Part shown: positions 1 through 11,863 of the stretch, one piece after another
Numbering within the stretch: the first letter of the stretch is position 1
Layout: each line of letters starts with the position of its first letter
Source of the DNA: Candidatus Roseilinea sp.
GTDB taxonomy: Bacteria > Chloroflexota > Anaerolineae > J036 > Brachytrichaceae
Direction of reading: 5' to 3'
Length of the DNA: 47,561 bases
NCBI GenBank assembly: GCA_025055235.1
Contig: JANWYN010000111.1
Coordinates: 1 to 47,561 of the forward strand
Notes under the pieces: generated by a model
Told to the model about the DNA's origin: nothing
The model's input: only the letters and a program-made list of their open reading frames with translations
Database searches by the model: none
Position numbers and translations under genes: made by a program

Positions 1-198
1 GTCTTCACCCGCATCCGATGCGTCGCTCGCAGTGGCAGCATCGCTGGACCTCACGCGCGCTGCCGAGATCAAGCGGCGGACGCGCCGGCTGTTGCAATGC
101 GGGCAAGTCACCTTGGCCTTCAGCATCTTCTGATGCGAGGCGAATAAGCGATCGAACGTCTCACCACACTGGATGCAGCGATATTCGTAGATCGGCAT
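1..198 (-). CDS. FmdB-family zinc ribbon protein (3' part outside window)
   Basis: The first 66 residues are visible; the C-terminus lies beyond position 1. The protein opens MPIYEYRCIQCGE and has a second CPHC pair about 26 residues later, giving the two CxxC knuckles of the FmdB/putative regulatory zinc ribbon family. A Ser/Ala/Asp-rich low-complexity tail follows, as is usual for this family. An in-frame ATG five codons upstream (position 213) exists, but family members start at MPIYEY, so 198 is chosen. The gene starts about 20 bp after the M81 peptidase stop and is probably co-transcribed with it. The family has no settled biochemical role; a regulatory or metal-binding role is only inferred from the fold. 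Confidence 0.85.
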   Translation of the reverse strand, partial: MPIYEYRCIQCGETFDRLFASHQKMLKAKVTCPHCNSRRVRRLISAARVRSSDAATASDASDAGED

Positions 199-218
199 AG
201 CACTATCAATCATAGCGT

Positions 219-1793
219 TCAGGCGACGGAGCGGCGGAAGATCGTAGCCCGCCGCTCCCACGTCACATGCTCGTCCAGCGGCCAGATCGGGCGCGGGCAT
301 CGGGTATGGCCAAGGCGCTTCAAGTTCGCGCTGGTCGCGCCCGGCGCGTCCACGTCAATGTAGCGCGCCGCCCAGTCCTTGAACATGTGGGGCTGGCAGT
401 GCGGCGACTTGACCACCACCAGGTCGAAGCGCTTGGGGTCTTGGCCATGTGCATAGAACAGCGACCGGTCGTACAGGCTCACGGCGCGGCTGGTGATGAC
501 CAGCGTGATGTTGTCGGCGATCAACACCGCCGTCGGGCCGGAGTACCACAACTCGTCGAACGACTCGCTGCGGAACTTGCCGTCGGACAGCAGGTGCACG
601 CGGCCGGTCACCTCGACCGGCGTGAAGCGCCCGGGATCCATCACCCCGCCGACGCGCACGGTGATCGTCGCGCCGACGCCGGCGTCGAACGCTGCCTTTG
701 CCGCTGCCGGGTCTACGATCGGGATGAGCGCGCGGCCTGAATAGCCGGTCGCGATCAGTTGGCGCAGGATGGCGTTGCTGTCACCCGATGCGCCGCTGCT
801 GGTGGCGTCGGCTGCATCCACCAGGATTGTCGTGCCGCCGCGCGGCAGTTGTTCATGCGCGATGCGCACTGCCTCGTCCAGCGGCGTCAACGGCACAAAC
901 ATCTTCTCGTGTTCGCGCCAGAACAAGTCGGCAATACGCAGCGCTTCGCGCTCGGCCAACGCCGGGTCGTCGTCGGTCACGACGAAGCTATAGGTCGCCA
1001 GGTCGGGCACGTCGGTGAATGGGTTGCCCCAAAACAGGCCGGCCGAGAGCGCGCCGTTGGCTTCCAGCGCCTTGGCAGCATTCACGGCATGGCGGATGGC
1101 GCCGGTCTCGGTGATCAGCTCGTCGCCGCGGACGAGAGCGGGGATGAACACCTTCGCCGTCACCGGCTTCGCGCCGTTGAGCACGCGCAGCAGCAAACGA
1201 GCGGCGCGCTGGCCGGTCTCGTAGAAGTCCACGTGCGGGTAGGTGTGAAAGCAGCAGATCGCGTCGGCGTTGTGCAAAATGCGGTCGGTCAGGATGCCGT
1301 GCAAATCGAACGACGCGACGATCGGCGTGCGCAGTCCGAGCAGCCGGCGCGCTTCTTGAAGCAGATCGCCTTCCGGGTCGTCCTCGTTCTCGGCGGCCAT
1401 CGCGCCGTGCAGGGCGAAATAGGCGGCGTGGATAGGGGTGGGGGCGTTGGTGTTGGGAGTGTCGCTAGTTTCGGTAGTGTCAGTGGTGTCGGTGGTGTCA
1501 ATAGTGTCGGTGGTGTCGCGGATGGCGGCGAGGATGTCGTTGCGCAGCCGGGTCCAGTCGGCAGCCGCAAGCGTGCCGCCGCTGGTGATCGCACGCGCGC
1601 TGATGGCCGGCACGACCTCGATCTCGGGGTGCTGGTCGAAGACGCTGAGCGCGCCGCCGACCTCGTTGCGCACGGTGCGGTGGTGGGCGATCAGCGCCTC
1701 GCCGCGATGAATGACGAAGTCGTCGTAGCGGCTGAGCGCAGGGTTGAACGTGCTGACTTCCTGCTTGCACTCGACGATGAGGATTCTGATCAT
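219..1793 (-). CDS. M81 family metallopeptidase, MlrC-like (DUF1485)
   Basis: A 524-residue protein resembling the microcystin-degradation protein MlrC/M81 family of zinc hydrolases. It starts MIRILIVECKQEVSTFNP and carries the family signatures FALHGAMAAENEDDPEGDLL (about residues 126-145), SFDLHG (161-166) and a His-rich CFHTYPHVDFYETG segment (181-194). The true substrate is unknown; most bacterial homologues are not toxin-degrading and sit in peptide or amide catabolism contexts. Residues about 92-118, just before the HGAM motif, are an Asp/Thr repeat encoded by 9-bp DNA repeats that the family normally lacks. The downstream FmdB gene follows after 20 bp. The family assignment is good; the substrate is not inferable. 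Confidence 0.88.
   Translation of the reverse strand: MIRILIVECKQEVSTFNPALSRYDDFVIHRGEALIAHHRTVRNEVGGALSVFDQHPEIEVVPAISARAITSGGTLAAADWTRLRNDILAAIRDTTDTIDTTDTTDTTETSDTPNTNAPTPIHAAYFALHGAMAAENEDDPEGDLLQEARRLLGLRTPIVASFDLHGILTDRILHNADAICCFHTYPHVDFYETGQRAARLLLRVLNGAKPVTAKVFIPALVRGDELITETGAIRHAVNAAKALEANGALSAGLFWGNPFTDVPDLATYSFVVTDDDPALAEREALRIADLFWREHEKMFVPLTPLDEAVRIAHEQLPRGGTTILVDAADATSSGASGDSNAILRQLIATGYSGRALIPIVDPAAAKAAFDAGVGATITVRVGGVMDPGRFTPVEVTGRVHLLSDGKFRSESFDELWYSGPTAVLIADNITLVITSRAVSLYDRSLFYAHGQDPKRFDLVVVKSPHCQPHMFKDWAARYIDVDAPGATSANLKRLGHTRCPRPIWPLDEHVTWERRATIFRRSVA
1448..1519. repeat. In-frame 9-bp tandem repeat tract inside the M81 gene
   Basis: About seven to eight degenerate units of the type GTGTCGGTG / GTGTCAGTG lie head to tail on the plus strand. 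Because 9 is a multiple of 3 the tract stays in frame and encodes an alternating Asp-Thr-Thr peptide in the M81 peptidase. It is tandem only, without an inverted second arm. Confidence 0.8.
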
Positions 1794-1809
1794 GGCGGCT
1801 ATAGACTCA

Positions 1810-1877
1810 CCACTCCCGACTCCCCACTTCCCATTTCAGTCAGGAGTGGGCAGTAGGCAGTAGGGAGTCGGGAGTGG
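1810..1877. repeat. Inverted-arm heptamer element between M81 and lactonase genes
   Basis: Heptamer-phased CACTCCC/GACTCCC units at 1810-1824 are mirrored by a perfect 15-bp reverse complement at 1863-1877. About 38 bp of related GGGCAGTAGGCAGT sequence lies between. The element fills the gap between the M81 start (1793) and the lactonase stop (1897). Confidence 0.8.
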
Positions 1878-1896
1878 GATCGAGGGCGGTGTGACT

Positions 1897-2883
1897 TCAC
1901 GGCCACTGCGCGCCCTGGGCTTCGACGTAGAGCGCGTAGAGCGACTGGCTGCCGGCCATGAACAGGCGGTTCTTGCTTCGCCCGCCGAAGCACAGGTTGC
2001 CGCACGGCTCGGGTAGGTGGATCTGGCCGATCAGGTCACCATCGGGCGTGAGCACCAGCACGCCGTTGTTCTTCGGGCTGCCCCAGCCGCTGCTGGCCCA
2101 TAGGTTGCCGTCGCGGTCACAGCGGATGCCGTCGGCGAAACCGGGCTTCATGTTGATGAACTCTTTGCCGCCGCGCAGCTTCGTGCCGTTGCCCACCACA
2201 TCGAAGACGCGGATGTGCGACGGCGCATTCTCGTCGTGCGTCACGCCGGTGTCCACGATATACATGCGCTTCTCGTCCGGCGAGAAGCACAGCCCGTTCG
2301 GCTTGTGGAAGTCGTCGGCGACGACGGTCGCCTTGCCGGTGACCGGGTCGAGCCGGTAGACGTTGGTCGGCAGCTCGAAGTCGGCCTTGTAGCCCTCGTA
2401 GTTGAGCAGGATGCCGTAGCCGGGGTCGGTGAACCAAATCGCGCCGTCGGATGCGACGACTACGTCGTTGGGCGCGTTCAGGCGTTTGCCCTGGTAGCTA
2501 TCAATCAGCACGGTGATACTGCCGTCGTATTCGGTGCGGGTGACGCGGCGCGTGCCGTGCTCGCAGGTGATCAAGCGGCCCTGCCGGTCGCGCGTGTTGC
2601 CGTTGGCGTAGTGCGATGGCTGGCGGAAGGTCGTCACCTGGCCGGTGACCTCGTCCCAGCGCAAGATGCGGTTGTTGGGGATGTCGCTGAACAGCAGGCA
2701 ACGCGCGTCGCCGAACCAGACCGGCCCTTCTGCCCAGCGCGCGCCGGTCCACAGCCGCTCGACGGCCGTGTTGCCCATGAGATATTTCTTGAAGCGCTTG
2801 TCGTGCACCTCGATGCACGGGTCGGGGTAGTGCGACAGGCCGCGCTCCCAGCGCGGATGAAGCGGGTCAGTCCATTCGTCCAT
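1897..2883 (-). CDS. SMP-30/gluconolactonase/LRE family protein
   Basis: A 328-residue six-bladed beta-propeller hydrolase of the SMP-30/LRE group, which opens sugar lactones (for example gluconolactone) using one divalent metal. Visible family features are the metal-ligand region WAEGPVWF near residue 51, NAPNDVVVASDGAIWFTDP in the middle, the PNGLCFSPDE blade, and FADGIRCDRDGNLW near the C-terminus. No signal peptide is seen, so it is probably cytoplasmic. A sugar-acid operon lies 3 kb away, which fits a lactonase role, but they are not co-transcribed. The start at 2883 gives MDEWTDPLHPRWERG, slightly longer at the N-terminus than a minimal propeller. Confidence 0.9.
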   Translation of the reverse strand: MDEWTDPLHPRWERGLSHYPDPCIEVHDKRFKKYLMGNTAVERLWTGARWAEGPVWFGDARCLLFSDIPNNRILRWDEVTGQVTTFRQPSHYANGNTRDRQGRLITCEHGTRRVTRTEYDGSITVLIDSYQGKRLNAPNDVVVASDGAIWFTDPGYGILLNYEGYKADFELPTNVYRLDPVTGKATVVADDFHKPNGLCFSPDEKRMYIVDTGVTHDENAPSHIRVFDVVGNGTKLRGGKEFINMKPGFADGIRCDRDGNLWASSGWGSPKNNGVLVLTPDGDLIGQIHLPEPCGNLCFGGRSKNRLFMAGSQSLYALYVEAQGAQWP

Positions 2884-3051
2884 GCGATGCTCTCCGTGGT
2901 GTCATAGTTGCGCATGGAGTGTAGAGGCAAATGCGGTTTCGCGCACGGTGACGCTCGGCGGAGCGGGGGCTTATTCGCTCAATACTGCCGGCATAGCACA
3001 ATCAATTGTTCGCGATGGCGTTCGATGAGTTCTAGCATCACTTCGGCCTTT

Positions 3052-5106
<2,055 letters not shown>

Positions 5107-5137
5107 GGGCGATGAACGGTCGCGCCGATGAGGGACG

Positions 5138-5280
5138 TCATGTCTTGCGTCTTACGTCTTGCGTGCCGCGTCTGGCGTCCTACGTCTTGCGTTTTTACGC
5201 ATCGCATCCCTCATGCAGCAGTATAAGCCACTCTCCCACTCCCGACTCCCCACTCCCTAATCTCCAATCTCTAAATCTCT
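5138..5280. repeat. Two adjacent 7-bp-period intergenic tracts
   Basis: At about 5138-5200, units such as TCTTGCG, TCTTACG and TCCTACG repeat every 7 bp. At about 5226-5280, units of the ACTCCCC/GACTCCC type also repeat with 7-bp phasing and drift toward AATCTCT. The two unit sequences differ but keep the same period. The tract fills the gap between nadE and the zincin gene. Confidence 0.8.
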
Positions 5281-5290
5281 CACCTGATCC

Positions 5291-5668
5291 TCAATACGCC
5301 CCCAGCTCATCCAGCCGGTCGTCGCTAATGCCGAAGTGATGCGCGATCTCATGGCGCACGGTGCGCCGGACTTCCTCGCGCAGCTCCTCTAGCGAGTTGC
5401 AATCCATCTCATGCGCCCGCTGGTAGATGGTGATCAGGTCGGGCGTGACCAGGTCGTAATGCGTCGTCCGCTCGGTCAGGGGGATGCCGCGATACAGCCC
5501 ATAGAGGTCGAGCGGGTCTTCGACGCCGGCGTACTCCAGATCATCTTCCGACGGATAGGCCTTCACCTCGATTTCGAGGTTGGAGATGCGGCTGCGAATG
5601 GCCTCCGGCAGCTCGTCCACGGCCTCCCAGACGAGTCGTTCGAATCGTTCACGGCTGATCTTCAGCAT
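5291..5668 (-). CDS. Small zincin-like metallopeptidase family protein
   Basis: A 125-residue protein of the bacterial minimal zincin family (possibl-zinc-metallopeptidase, Zincin_1). The C-terminal HEIAHHFGISDDRL motif supplies the HExxH zinc helix (H106, E107, H110) and the downstream Asp ligand D116 expected for this family. The N-terminus (MLKISRERFERLVWEAVDELP) also matches family members, and the length (about 115-135) is normal. No signal peptide is present, so it is cytoplasmic. Its physiological substrate is not known. Confidence 0.9.
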   Translation of the reverse strand: MLKISRERFERLVWEAVDELPEAIRSRISNLEIEVKAYPSEDDLEYAGVEDPLDLYGLYRGIPLTERTTHYDLVTPDLITIYQRAHEMDCNSLEELREEVRRTVRHEIAHHFGISDDRLDELGAY

Positions 5669-5739
5669 ATCCGTCCTCTTGCGGTGGCTGTATTCCTTCT
5701 TGCTCAGCTGAAAGACTTGGTCTCATTCACAGTCGCCCA

Positions 5740-5812
5740 ATTGTCATTCCCGCGTAAGCGGGAATCCAGTCCTGTCGCACTCTCTAGATGCCCGCTTGTG
5801 CGGGCATGACGA
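5740..5812. repeat. Double-hairpin palindromic repeat (REP-like)
   Basis: Two hairpins share the same geometry: ATTCCCGC/GCGGGAAT with a 4-nt loop at 5746-5765, and ATGCCCGC/GCGGGCAT with a 4-nt loop at 5788-5807. This is the widespread 'CATTCCCGCGnAAGCGGGAATCC' type of dispersed bacterial repeat, recognisable because its translation reads like VIPAKAGIQ. It lies between the divergently oriented zincin and SDR genes. Confidence 0.85.
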
Positions 5813-5951
5813 CTGTCGGATCGGGACCATGAAGGACAGGTTTGGGAGCCCACATTATTAATTAGGTTTGCAACTGAGCCATTCCTTTTACTCAAGCATA
5901 CTCGCGCGTTGCGCATCTGTGAATAGAATCCAGCTCACGAGGTGGATGAAC

Positions 5952-6749
5952 ATGATGTTGAAAGATCGGGTGGCCATCGTCACCGGCGCCAGCCGAGAGA
6001 TCGGCGCAGCGATGGCGTTGGCGCTGGCCCGCGAGGGCGCGGCGGTAGTGGTGAGCTACTTCGGCGAGCCGGATCGCGCCGAGGCGACGGCGAACCGCAT
6101 CCGTGCCGCCGGCGGGCGGGCGATCACCTGCCGCGCCGACGGCAGCAAGGTGGCCGACAACTTCGCCCTGGTTGCGGCAGCCGTCGAGGCGTTCGGCCGG
6201 CTGGACATCTTTGTCGCCAACGCCGGCATCACCAAGTTCGGCCGCTTCATAGACTACAGCGAGGCGTCATTCGACATGGTGGCCGATTTGAACTTCAAAG
6301 GCAGCTTCTTTGGCGCGCAGGCCGCTGCCCAGCAGATGCTCAAGCAGCCGCGCGACGACTACGGCGGGCGCATCGTCTTCAGCTCGTCCGTAGTCGGCAG
6401 CACCGCCGTGCCCGGCCTGGCCGCCTATGGCGCGACCAAAGCCGCGATCAACTACCTGGCCATGGCGCTGGCTGCCGAGCTCAGCCCGCACGGCATCACG
6501 GTTAATGCCATCGGCATCGGCGCGACGACCAACGAGCGCAACCTGCGCGACGACCCGAACTACGCCGAGAATTGGGGGCGCGTGTTGCCCATCGGTCGCG
6601 CCCTCACGCCGGAGGACTCGGCGGCGGCGCTGCTCTACCTGGTCTCGCCGGCAGCGTCTGCGGTGACGGGCATCACCTTGCCGGTGGACGGCGGGCACAC
6701 GCTGCAATCGCCGGCCCCGCGCATGGACTTCGCCATGCAGCAGGCATGA
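5952..6749 (+). CDS. SDR family oxidoreductase
   Basis: A classical short-chain dehydrogenase/reductase of about 265 residues, acting on a sugar, sugar acid or other hydroxyl substrate with NAD(P). It shows the Rossmann motif TGASREIGAAM (the usual Gly before Ile is Glu here), the NAG segment VANAGIT, the catalytic Ser in SSSVVGS and the YGATK catalytic Tyr/Lys. The C-terminal GITLPVDGGHT is standard. An in-frame frame extends to 5868, but GAGGTGG at 5939-5945 sits correctly before the ATG at 5952. It heads a three-gene operon with an FGGY kinase and a second SDR. The start of the next gene lies at or within 30 bp of its stop. Confidence 0.9.
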   Translation: MMLKDRVAIVTGASREIGAAMALALAREGAAVVVSYFGEPDRAEATANRIRAAGGRAITCRADGSKVADNFALVAAAVEAFGRLDIFVANAGITKFGRFIDYSEASFDMVADLNFKGSFFGAQAAAQQMLKQPRDDYGGRIVFSSSVVGSTAVPGLAAYGATKAAINYLAMALAAELSPHGITVNAIGIGATTNERNLRDDPNYAENWGRVLPIGRALTPEDSAAALLYLVSPAASAVTGITLPVDGGHTLQSPAPRMDFAMQQA

Positions 6750-6776
6750 GTGCCCGTTGCGTCCAGCAGGCCTCGC

Positions 6777-8264
6777 ATGATCCTCGTCCTCGACCTCGGC
6801 AGCTCGTCCACGCGCGCGTCGCTCTACGACGAGCAGGCGCAGGCCGTGCCCGACGCCTGGGCGCGCGTGCCGGTGGAATTCGTCGTCGGCGAAGATGGCC
6901 GGTGCGAGGACGACCCGCGCACGGCGTTCGAGCGCGTCGTTGCCGTGCTCGACGCGCTGCACGCCAAAATCCCGGATTCGGCGCCGCCGATCACCAACAT
7001 CGGCATCAGCGCCTACGCGTCTTCGCTCGTCTGCCTAGATGATCGCGGCGCGCCGCTCACGCCGGTATACACCTATGCCGACACGCGCTGCGCCGAGGAC
7101 GCGCGCCGGCTGCGTGCGCAACATGACGAGCTGGAAGCGCTGCAGCGCACCGGCTGTCGCATCCGCGCCAATTACTTGCCGGCCAAGATCGCCTGGGTCG
7201 CACGGACGCAGCCCGACGTCTTTCGCGCGACGCGCTGGTTCGCTTCGCTCAGCGATTTCGTGTGCCTGCGGTTGTTCGGTCGCATGCAGGCCGGCGTCTC
7301 GGTTGCTTCGTGGACGGGATTGTTGAATCGCCGGACGTCGGACTGGGACGAAACCTGGCTCGACGCGCTGGGCATTGCGCGCGCGGAGCTCTCGCCGATC
7401 GCGCGCGACACCGACCGGCTGGAAGGGTTGCGGCCGGAGTGGGCGGCCCGCTGGCCGAAGTTCGCCGCAGCGCGCTGCCATCCGCCGATCGGCGACGGCG
7501 CGGCTGCCAACGTCGGCAGCGAGTGCGTGGATCCGTCGCGCATCGCCGTGACGATCGGCTCGACGGCGGCGGTGCGTGTGGTGCGGCATCGCGCATCGGG
7601 CGAGCCGTATCACCTGCCGCCGTCGCTGTGGGCCTATCGCGTGGATCATGCGCACGAGCTGATCGGCGGTGCGACGACGGAGGGCGGCAACGTCTTCGCC
7701 TGGGCGCGGCGTGTGCTCCGGCTGCCGGACGAGGACGAACTCGAAGCGCGCGTCGCGGCGATGCCGCCCGATGCGCATGGGCTGACGGCGCTGCCCACCT
7801 TGGCTGGCGAGCGCAGCCCAGGCTACGCCGAGGACATCCGCGGGACGTTGCACGGCCTCTCGCTGGATACCGACCCGATTGAAATCACCCGAGCGCTGAT
7901 GGAGGGCATCGCCTATCGGTTGGCGCACATCTGTGATGCGCTGCGCGCGTCGGGCGCGGCGAGCGCAGATGCGGTGCTGGTCGGCAGCGGTGGCGCGTTG
8001 CAGGCGTCGCCGGCCTGGCGCCAGATCATCGCCGACGTCACCGGCCTGCCGTTGCATGTGGCGTCTGAGCCGGAGGCGACGAGTAAAGGGGTTGCTGTGT
8101 TGGTGAGTTGCCAGGTTGCTGGGTCAGACAAGTGGCGTCATCACACCTTGCTGCCCGGCAACTTAGCGACCCATCAACCGATCCACTCGCACTACGCGAT
8201 TTACCGCGCCGCGATGGCGCGACAAGAGGAGCTCTATGCAAAGCTGGTTCGATCTGACGGGTAA
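6777..8264 (+). CDS. FGGY-family carbohydrate kinase (gluconokinase-like)
   Basis: About 495 residues. The N-terminal ATPase fold begins MILVLDLGSSSTRASLYDEQ, with the phosphate-binding DLGSSSTR. The second half has IGDGAAANVGSEC, the VTIGSTAAVRV segment and the nucleotide-binding GSGGALQASPAWRQIIAD, matching FGGY kinases of the gluconate/xylulose type that phosphorylate sugars or sugar acids. A GTG at 6750 directly after the previous stop would add nine residues. ATG 6777 is preferred because it has an AGCAGG six bases upstream and matches the family start. Residues about 437-468, in the last part of the C-terminal domain, are encoded by an inverted octamer repeat and do not look like the family. 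The 3' end overlaps the next SDR by 29 bp. Confidence 0.88.
   Translation: MILVLDLGSSSTRASLYDEQAQAVPDAWARVPVEFVVGEDGRCEDDPRTAFERVVAVLDALHAKIPDSAPPITNIGISAYASSLVCLDDRGAPLTPVYTYADTRCAEDARRLRAQHDELEALQRTGCRIRANYLPAKIAWVARTQPDVFRATRWFASLSDFVCLRLFGRMQAGVSVASWTGLLNRRTSDWDETWLDALGIARAELSPIARDTDRLEGLRPEWAARWPKFAAARCHPPIGDGAAANVGSECVDPSRIAVTIGSTAAVRVVRHRASGEPYHLPPSLWAYRVDHAHELIGGATTEGGNVFAWARRVLRLPDEDELEARVAAMPPDAHGLTALPTLAGERSPGYAEDIRGTLHGLSLDTDPIEITRALMEGIAYRLAHICDALRASGAASADAVLVGSGGALQASPAWRQIIADVTGLPLHVASEPEATSKGVAVLVSCQVAGSDKWRHHTLLPGNLATHQPIHSHYAIYRAAMARQEELYAKLVRSDG
8087..8180. repeat. Inverted-arm octamer element inside the FGGY kinase
   Basis: The left arm consists of GTTGCTGt GTTGGTGa GTTGCCAg GTTGCTGg, an 8-bp period. 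After a short centre, the right arm reads in the opposite orientation (GCAACTT and CATCAACC-type units up to 8180). The reading frame stays open across the element. It belongs to the same GTTG-octamer family as the insert in queA. Confidence 0.72.
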
Positions 8265-9042
8265 AACCGCCCTGGTGACGGGCGGTGGCGGTGTGCTGGG
8301 CAGCGCGATGGCACAGGCCCTGGCCGATCACGGCGCGCGCGTGGTCTTGCTGGGCCGCACGCGCGAGAAGGTGGAGCGCGCCGCGCAGCGGATTCAAGCG
8401 CGCGGCGGCCTGGCGAGCTGGGCGCAAGGCGATGTGACCGATCCCGATTCGTTCGGCCGGGCGCTCGAAAGCGTCGGCGACGTGCACATCTTGATCAACG
8501 CCGCAGGGACGATCCTGCCCGAAGCCATGACCTCGCCCGACCGGTCGCTGTTCGACCTGTCGCTGGAGGCAATGCGCAAGGTGATGGACGTGAACTGGAT
8601 GGGCACGGTCATCCCGTCGCTGCTCGTCGCGCGGCAGTTCGTCGCGCGCGGCGGCGGCGTGATCATCAACGTTGCCTCGATGTCGTCGTTCCGGCCGGTC
8701 ACGCGCAACGTGGCGTATTCGGCGTCGAAGGCGGCGCTGCTGAATTTCACGCAGTGGCTGGCCGTGCACATGGCGCAGCACTATTCGCCCAACATCCGGG
8801 TGAACGCTATCGCACCCGGCTTCTTCCTTACCGAGATCAACCGCGCCTTGCTCGTCGAGCCGGATAGCGGCCGGCTCACCGCGCGCGGCCAAGCCATCAT
8901 CGCCCATACGCCGATGGGCCGTTTCGGCGAGCCGGAGGAGCTCGGCGGCGCGACGGTCTTCCTCGCTTCCGATGCCGCGCGCTTCATCACCGGCGCCGTC
9001 ATCCCGGTGGACGGCGGCCACTTGGCATTCAGCGGAGTGTGA
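8236..9042 (+). CDS. SDR family oxidoreductase (sugar-acid type)
   Basis: A 268-residue classical SDR. It carries the cofactor motif TGGGGVLGSAM, the NAG-like NAAGTI, the catalytic Ser in ASMSSF, YSASKAAL (Tyr/Lys) and the C-terminal FITGAVIPVDGGH. The sequence layout resembles gluconate 5-dehydrogenase or mannonate/fructuronate-type SDRs, which fits its place beside an FGGY kinase, but the exact substrate is inferred. It begins inside the kinase reading frame (29-bp overlap), behind AGAGGAGC, so the two are translationally coupled. A strong hairpin follows the stop. Confidence 0.9.
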   Translation: MQSWFDLTGKTALVTGGGGVLGSAMAQALADHGARVVLLGRTREKVERAAQRIQARGGLASWAQGDVTDPDSFGRALESVGDVHILINAAGTILPEAMTSPDRSLFDLSLEAMRKVMDVNWMGTVIPSLLVARQFVARGGGVIINVASMSSFRPVTRNVAYSASKAALLNFTQWLAVHMAQHYSPNIRVNAIAPGFFLTEINRALLVEPDSGRLTARGQAIIAHTPMGRFGEPEELGGATVFLASDAARFITGAVIPVDGGHLAFSGV

Positions 9043-9048
9043 GATTTC

Positions 9049-9081
9049 CGGGTAGGCAAAGGCACCGCCTTTGCCTACCCG
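9049..9081. terminator. Bidirectional hairpin between SDR and hppA
   Basis: A perfect 15-bp inverted repeat (CGGGTAGGCAAAGGC / GCCTTTGCCTACCCG) with a 3-nt loop lies seven bases after the SDR stop, between convergent genes. A partial third arm follows at 9083-9100. No long T-run is present. It could equally be a dispersed palindromic repeat acting as a terminator. Confidence 0.6.
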
Positions 9082-9122
9082 AATGCCTTTGCCCTACCCG
9101 AACAATCCCTTTGACCGCCCGA

Positions 9123-11210
<2,088 letters not shown>

Positions 11211-11317
11211 CGTGTGAGAAGACTCCTTGCCTAGGTTGACGTTGACTGTCGTGATGACGCGATTCTACTCGTTGACGTAGAATTCCCTACAATCACTGCG
11301 CGCAAGCGAGTCGAATT

Positions 11318-11833
11318 ATGAGCGCATCCGACAAAGACTACTACGAGATCATGCAAGTGGATGAGATGGCGGAGAGCGCCGTCATCGCTGCGGCCTACAA
11401 GGCGCTCGCCGCCAAATACCACCCCGACCGCAATGCGTCCGCCGACGCCACGCGTCGCATGCAAGCGTTGAACGAGGCCTACGAGGTGTTGTCGGATCCG
11501 CACAAGCGCGCCGATTACGACCGGCAGCGCCTGCCCAAGCGCAACGGCCAGGCGAACGGCTATCCCCAGCCGGCGATGTCCGCGCAGGCCAGCCTCACCG
11601 ATGCGCGCCTGCGGGAGCGCTTCGAACGCATGGCCCAGCGCATCCGCGAGGTGCAAGAGAAATCGCTCCAGCAAATCCAGGCGCTGCAGGAGCGCTCGGC
11701 CCAGCAGATTCGCGACATCCAGGACCGCGCGGCCCAGCAGGTGAAGGAAGTTCAAGACAGGACGGCGCAGCAAATCCGCGAGATCCAGCAGCGCACAGCG
11801 GAGCAGATCCGCAGCATTCAGGAGGGCTTGTAG
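11318..11833 (+). CDS. J-domain protein with C-terminal hendecad coiled coil
   Basis: A 171-residue protein. Residues 6-70 are a J domain with the essential HPD tripeptide (H35-P36-D37) in AAKYHPDRN and the helix IV region EAYEVLSDPHKRADYDRQR, so it should stimulate an Hsp70 ATPase. After a short linker, residues about 103-170 form six 11-residue units of the type IRDIQDRAAQQ, a hendecad coiled coil. It has neither the Gly/Phe region nor the zinc-finger and substrate domains of DnaJ, so it is a class C J-protein. It is followed after 30 bp by the aminotransferase on the same strand. Confidence 0.92.
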   Translation: MSASDKDYYEIMQVDEMAESAVIAAAYKALAAKYHPDRNASADATRRMQALNEAYEVLSDPHKRADYDRQRLPKRNGQANGYPQPAMSAQASLTDARLRERFERMAQRIREVQEKSLQQIQALQERSAQQIRDIQDRAAQQVKEVQDRTAQQIREIQQRTAEQIRSIQEGL

Positions 11834-11863
11834 GTGTCGTCTTGCGTCGTGCGTTGATGCGTC

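Noticed and set aside
11265-11300. Promoter for the J-domain gene (TTGACG and TACAAT)
   Set aside because: The two boxes are only 10 bp apart, too close for a sigma-70 promoter, and no better pair was found.
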